Source: Clostridiaceae bacterium (GTDB taxonomy: Bacteria; Bacillota; Clostridia; Saccharofermentanales; DTU023). Taken from it: DNA of 5,303 bases. Location of the stretch: NCBI GenBank assembly GCA_012841255.1, contig DUUZ01000066.1:1-5303 (forward strand), in the 5' to 3' direction. The translations under genes were made by a program, and so were the position numbers. Positions 4,447 through 5,303 of this stretch are shown here, one piece after another. Position 1 is the stretch's first letter. Each line of letters starts with the position of its first letter. The notes below the pieces were generated by a model, which worked only from the letters and a program-made list of their open reading frames with translations, did no database searches and was not told the origin of the DNA.

Positions 4447-5303
4447 ATGGATAAACAAAACATACGTTCGGACGAAAACCGGGATCAGCTGGATGAACTT
4501 CTGAAGCGGGCGGAAGAAGATGCCCTGCAAAATGAAGATGAACTGATCAACCTGGCAGACGATGTCCGGGCTTTGACCGCCGACTATACCGAGGATAAAG
4601 AGAGCCTGGCAGCCGTGCATCTGACCGACTATGACACGGGGACCACGGCTTCCTACGAGGACCAGGATATCCAGGTCCTGGAAGGCCTGGAAGCGGTGCG
4701 CAAGCGGCCGGGCATGTATATCGGGGACACGACTGCCAGGGGCATGCACCACCTCATCTATGAGATCGTGGCCAACTCCGTGGACGAGGCCCTGGCCGGC
4801 CGCTGTGACTCGATTGAAGTCACGGTATTGCCTGACCAGTCCATCCGGGTCGAAGACAACGGGATCGGGATCCCGGTCGGCATTCATCCGACCGCAGGAA
4901 TCCCCACGGTTGAAGTCGTTCACACCATGCTCCATGCGGGCGGTAAGTTCGGCGGCGAGGCCTACAGTGTTTCAGGCGGTCTCCACGGAGTGGGTGCGGC
5001 CGTTGTCAACGCCCTGTCCGAATGGATGGAGGTGGTCGTCAACCGCAATGGCCAGTCCCATTACATCCGCTTCGAGCGGGGTGAGACGGTGACGCCCCTG
5101 ATGGTGACCGGGCCGGCCGCGCATTCGGGGACCATCACCACTTTCAAGCCCGATCCCCTGATCTTCAGCGAGCTGGAGGCCGACTTCGATCTTATGACCA
5201 CCCGTTACCGGGAGATGGCCTTCCTCAACCGGGACGTGGCCATTACCCTGACGGACGCACGCGTGGAACCGGCCCTGGTCCGCAAGCTGCATTATGAGGG
5301 CGG
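4447..5303 (+). CDS. gyrB: DNA gyrase subunit B, N-terminal part (runs off the window)
   Basis: GyrB is the ATPase subunit of gyrase, which with GyrA introduces negative supercoils. The frame stays open from ATG 4447 to the edge: 285 complete codons plus two bases. The conserved GHKL ATPase domain starts near IQVLEGLEAVRKRPGMYIG (75-93). It shows the catalytic E106 and Mg-binding N110 (E. coli E42, N46), D137 (E. coli D73), the lid LHAGGKF (162-168) and GGLHGVGAAVVNALS (177-191), R200 (E. coli R136) and T229 (E. coli T165). Two usually conserved pocket residues differ: A109 replaces D45 and I140 replaces R76. The first 65 or so residues are an acidic extension not typical of GyrB. ATG 4447 has AAAGGA 4 bases upstream and couples to remB. 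GTG 4615 would remove most of the extension and cannot be excluded. The transducer and Toprim domains lie beyond the window. gyrA probably follows, by analogy. Confidence 0.95.
   Translation, partial: MDKQNIRSDENRDQLDELLKRAEEDALQNEDELINLADDVRALTADYTEDKESLAAVHLTDYDTGTTASYEDQDIQVLEGLEAVRKRPGMYIGDTTARGMHHLIYEIVANSVDEALAGRCDSIEVTVLPDQSIRVEDNGIGIPVGIHPTAGIPTVEVVHTMLHAGGKFGGEAYSVSGGLHGVGAAVVNALSEWMEVVVNRNGQSHYIRFERGETVTPLMVTGPAAHSGTITTFKPDPLIFSELEADFDLMTTRYREMAFLNRDVAITLTDARVEPALVRKLHYEG

Noticed and set aside
4375..4935. Open frame of 186 codons on the minus strand over remB and gyrB
   Set aside because: Antisense to the conserved GyrB ATPase core; its translation resembles no family I know.
4631..5092. 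Open frame of 153 codons on the plus strand inside gyrB
   Set aside because: Alternative frame of gyrB, rich in Arg, Ser and Pro as is typical for out-of-frame GC-rich coding DNA.
1..5303. Mobile elements, CRISPR arrays, tRNA or rRNA genes
   Set aside because: I saw no array of spaced repeats, transposase gene, tRNA-like fold or rRNA segment. Nearly all of the window is explained by five core genes and the origin.

Overview
This window is the chromosomal replication-origin neighbourhood of a bacterium, almost certainly a member of the Firmicutes (Bacillota), probably of the class Clostridia. The gene order dnaA - dnaN - recF - remB (DUF370) - gyrB, all on the + strand, is the classic Firmicutes origin order. 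The RemB-type small protein between recF and gyrB is a strong lineage marker. Coding DNA is fairly GC-rich, while the two non-coding origin segments drop to roughly one third GC by hand count. I cannot name the genus.

Layout. Bases 1-248 are non-coding: a short GC-rich stretch, then an AT-rich part with one perfect DnaA box, a weaker neighbour, an inverted repeat and a tentative dnaA promoter. dnaA (249-1595) is followed by a 247-base AT-rich intergenic region. It holds a cluster of DnaA-box-like 9-mers, two small hairpins and a very AT-rich stretch, and is the best candidate for the unwinding part of oriC. dnaN starts at ATG 1843. recF follows after 9 bases. An extended -10 promoter appears to be built into the recF stop codon and would drive remB and gyrB, which are separated by one base. 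gyrB runs off the right edge after 285 codons.

How the genes work together. DnaA binds the boxes on both sides of its own gene and opens the origin. DnaN is the sliding clamp that holds the replicative polymerase on DNA. RecF loads recombinase at gaps left at damaged forks. GyrB supplies the ATPase half of gyrase, which removes positive supercoils ahead of forks. RemB is a small regulator linked to extracellular matrix genes in Bacillus and is a traditional neighbour here.

The window is essentially ordinary core-genome DNA and I do not see an undescribed system. The points most worth checking are: an acidic extension of about 65 residues at the GyrB N-terminus; replacement of two normally conserved GyrB ATP-pocket residues; DnaA recognition-helix substitutions that coincide with an origin rich in TTnTCAACA-type rather than TTATCCACA boxes; absence of the S4-like rlbA/yaaA gene between dnaN and recF; and the promoter overlapping the recF stop codon.
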